This document shows, piece by piece, positions 63,315-64,000 of a stretch of DNA of 64,000 nucleotides. Under the pieces are notes generated by a model. The model was given only the letters and a program-made list of their open reading frames with translations, did no database searches and had not been told where the DNA came from. The translations under genes and the position numbers were made by a program. The first letter of the stretch is position 1; each line of letters begins with the position of its first letter. Origin of the DNA: Apostichopus japonicus (Eukaryota > Echinodermata > Holothuroidea > Aspidochirotida > Stichopodidae); contig NC_092581.1 in NCBI RefSeq assembly GCF_037975245.1, positions 2,278,501 through 2,342,500 of the forward strand. The letters are read 5' to 3'.

Positions 63315-64000
63315 ATGGAGCCACAAAAAGTAGCTTTCAGATCACCGGGGCGCCATGGTTACAGTGTTAAATTTTCTCCTTATGCACCAAATAGACTGGC
63401 GATTGCATCCTCACAGAATTATGGGATAGCAGGTACAGTATTTGAACTTACTGGAAGCTTTTGCACTGTTCTGGATTTTCCAACTCATTATAATTTTAAA
63501 TATATATATTATATATTAAACATGTAAAGTGACCTTTATTTGCATGCCATATATATATATATATGGTCACAACATTGATTTTATTAGTCAACTGTTGATC
63601 TATATGTTTCTGTATGTTACAGGCGGTGGCTCTCTCTATATTGTGGACGTCAATTATTCCAGTGGTGCAACACTCGCAAAACAGTAAGTTGATCAATATA
63701 TACTTAATATACTTTGAAGATTATACGCAATAGTTTGGTCGTTCCTGCCACTTAGTAAAAGATCATGTTTTCATTGCAAGTACTGTACGTAGACTACTGC
63801 TTGTGACTTGTTTCAACGACGCATCTCATCCATAACGTGTGACAAGCAAATTACATTTAAGATGACTGAAGTGATTGGATATAATTAGTCCAGCAATCAT
63901 GGCTATTATGAGCTACTGTATATTCCCAAACCTTTATGAGTAAGAGAAAAACATTTTGTTCTGTTGAAAGTTACAGTTCACTGTGAACTGACAGTTTGTA
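63315..64000 (+). CDS. PEX7: PEX7, peroxisomal PTS2 receptor: first two exons (cut by window end)
   Basis: Exon 1 is 63315-63432 (ATG in TTCATGG context; donor GCAG|GTACAG) and exon 2 is 63623-63683 (acceptor TTACAG; donor AACA|GTAAGT), joined in phase 1 and leaving in phase 2. The product starts [16 protein letters not shown], then [19 protein letters not shown] and a strand with [10 protein letters not shown]. The order 'RTPGRHGY...FSP..P.RLA.A..Q.YGIAG.G.L' is the characteristic N-terminus of PEX7, a WD40 beta-propeller of about 320 aa. PEX7 binds the N-terminal PTS2 signal of matrix proteins such as thiolase in the cytosol and carries them, with a co-receptor, to the peroxisome docking complex. 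About 60 residues are visible; the WD repeats proper continue beyond the window. The last 317 bp are intron 2. Confidence 0.92.

Overview
This is eukaryotic, metazoan DNA: spliced genes with GT/AG introns, a class-A GPCR, a peroxin, CR1/Jockey-type and L1/Tx1-type retrotransposon relics, many short hAT-like elements and very long (TA)n tracts. The mix suits a marine invertebrate deuterostome, perhaps an echinoderm, but the sequence alone does not prove the taxon.

Layout. 1-4735 (+): 3' part of a mucin-like type I membrane protein gene. It has tandemly duplicated Ser/Thr-rich exons, all phase 1-1, and a terminal exon coding the transmembrane helix and cytoplasmic tail; its last intron holds a truncated antisense LINE and a minisatellite. 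4736-15291: mostly intergenic, with a hAT-like MITE, LINE 3' ends, a 79-bp-arm palindrome carrying a hammerhead-ribozyme motif, and a shared foldback element. 15292-18372 (+): an intronless gene for a 1026-aa protein with signal peptide, three Ig domains, a mucin stalk and a TM helix. 18373-29481: intergenic, with (TA)n tracts, a second hammerhead motif and foldbacks. 29482-34850 (-): a four-exon gene for an unrecognised, largely disordered protein of about 952 aa. 34851-39740: MITEs and retrotransposon debris. 40058-44533 (+): four-exon NAD(P)-binding Rossmann protein of the BLVRB/NmrA-like type. 45460-49200: minisatellite and transposons, including a nested pair. 50153-53529 (+): two-exon rhodopsin-family GPCR split at the DRY motif. 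54190-56480: L1-like relic, (ATT)n tract and second copy of the foldback element. 60157-63164: more hAT-like elements. 63315 to the end (+): the first two exons of PEX7.

The genes do not form a pathway. The two membrane mucin-type genes near the left end are neighbours of similar design. The most striking non-gene features are two 46-nt hammerhead ribozyme motifs of the short-stem-III type, a set of hAT-like non-autonomous transposons with 8-bp target duplications (one nested in another element and apparently carried with it to a second site), and the phase-1 mucin exon array.
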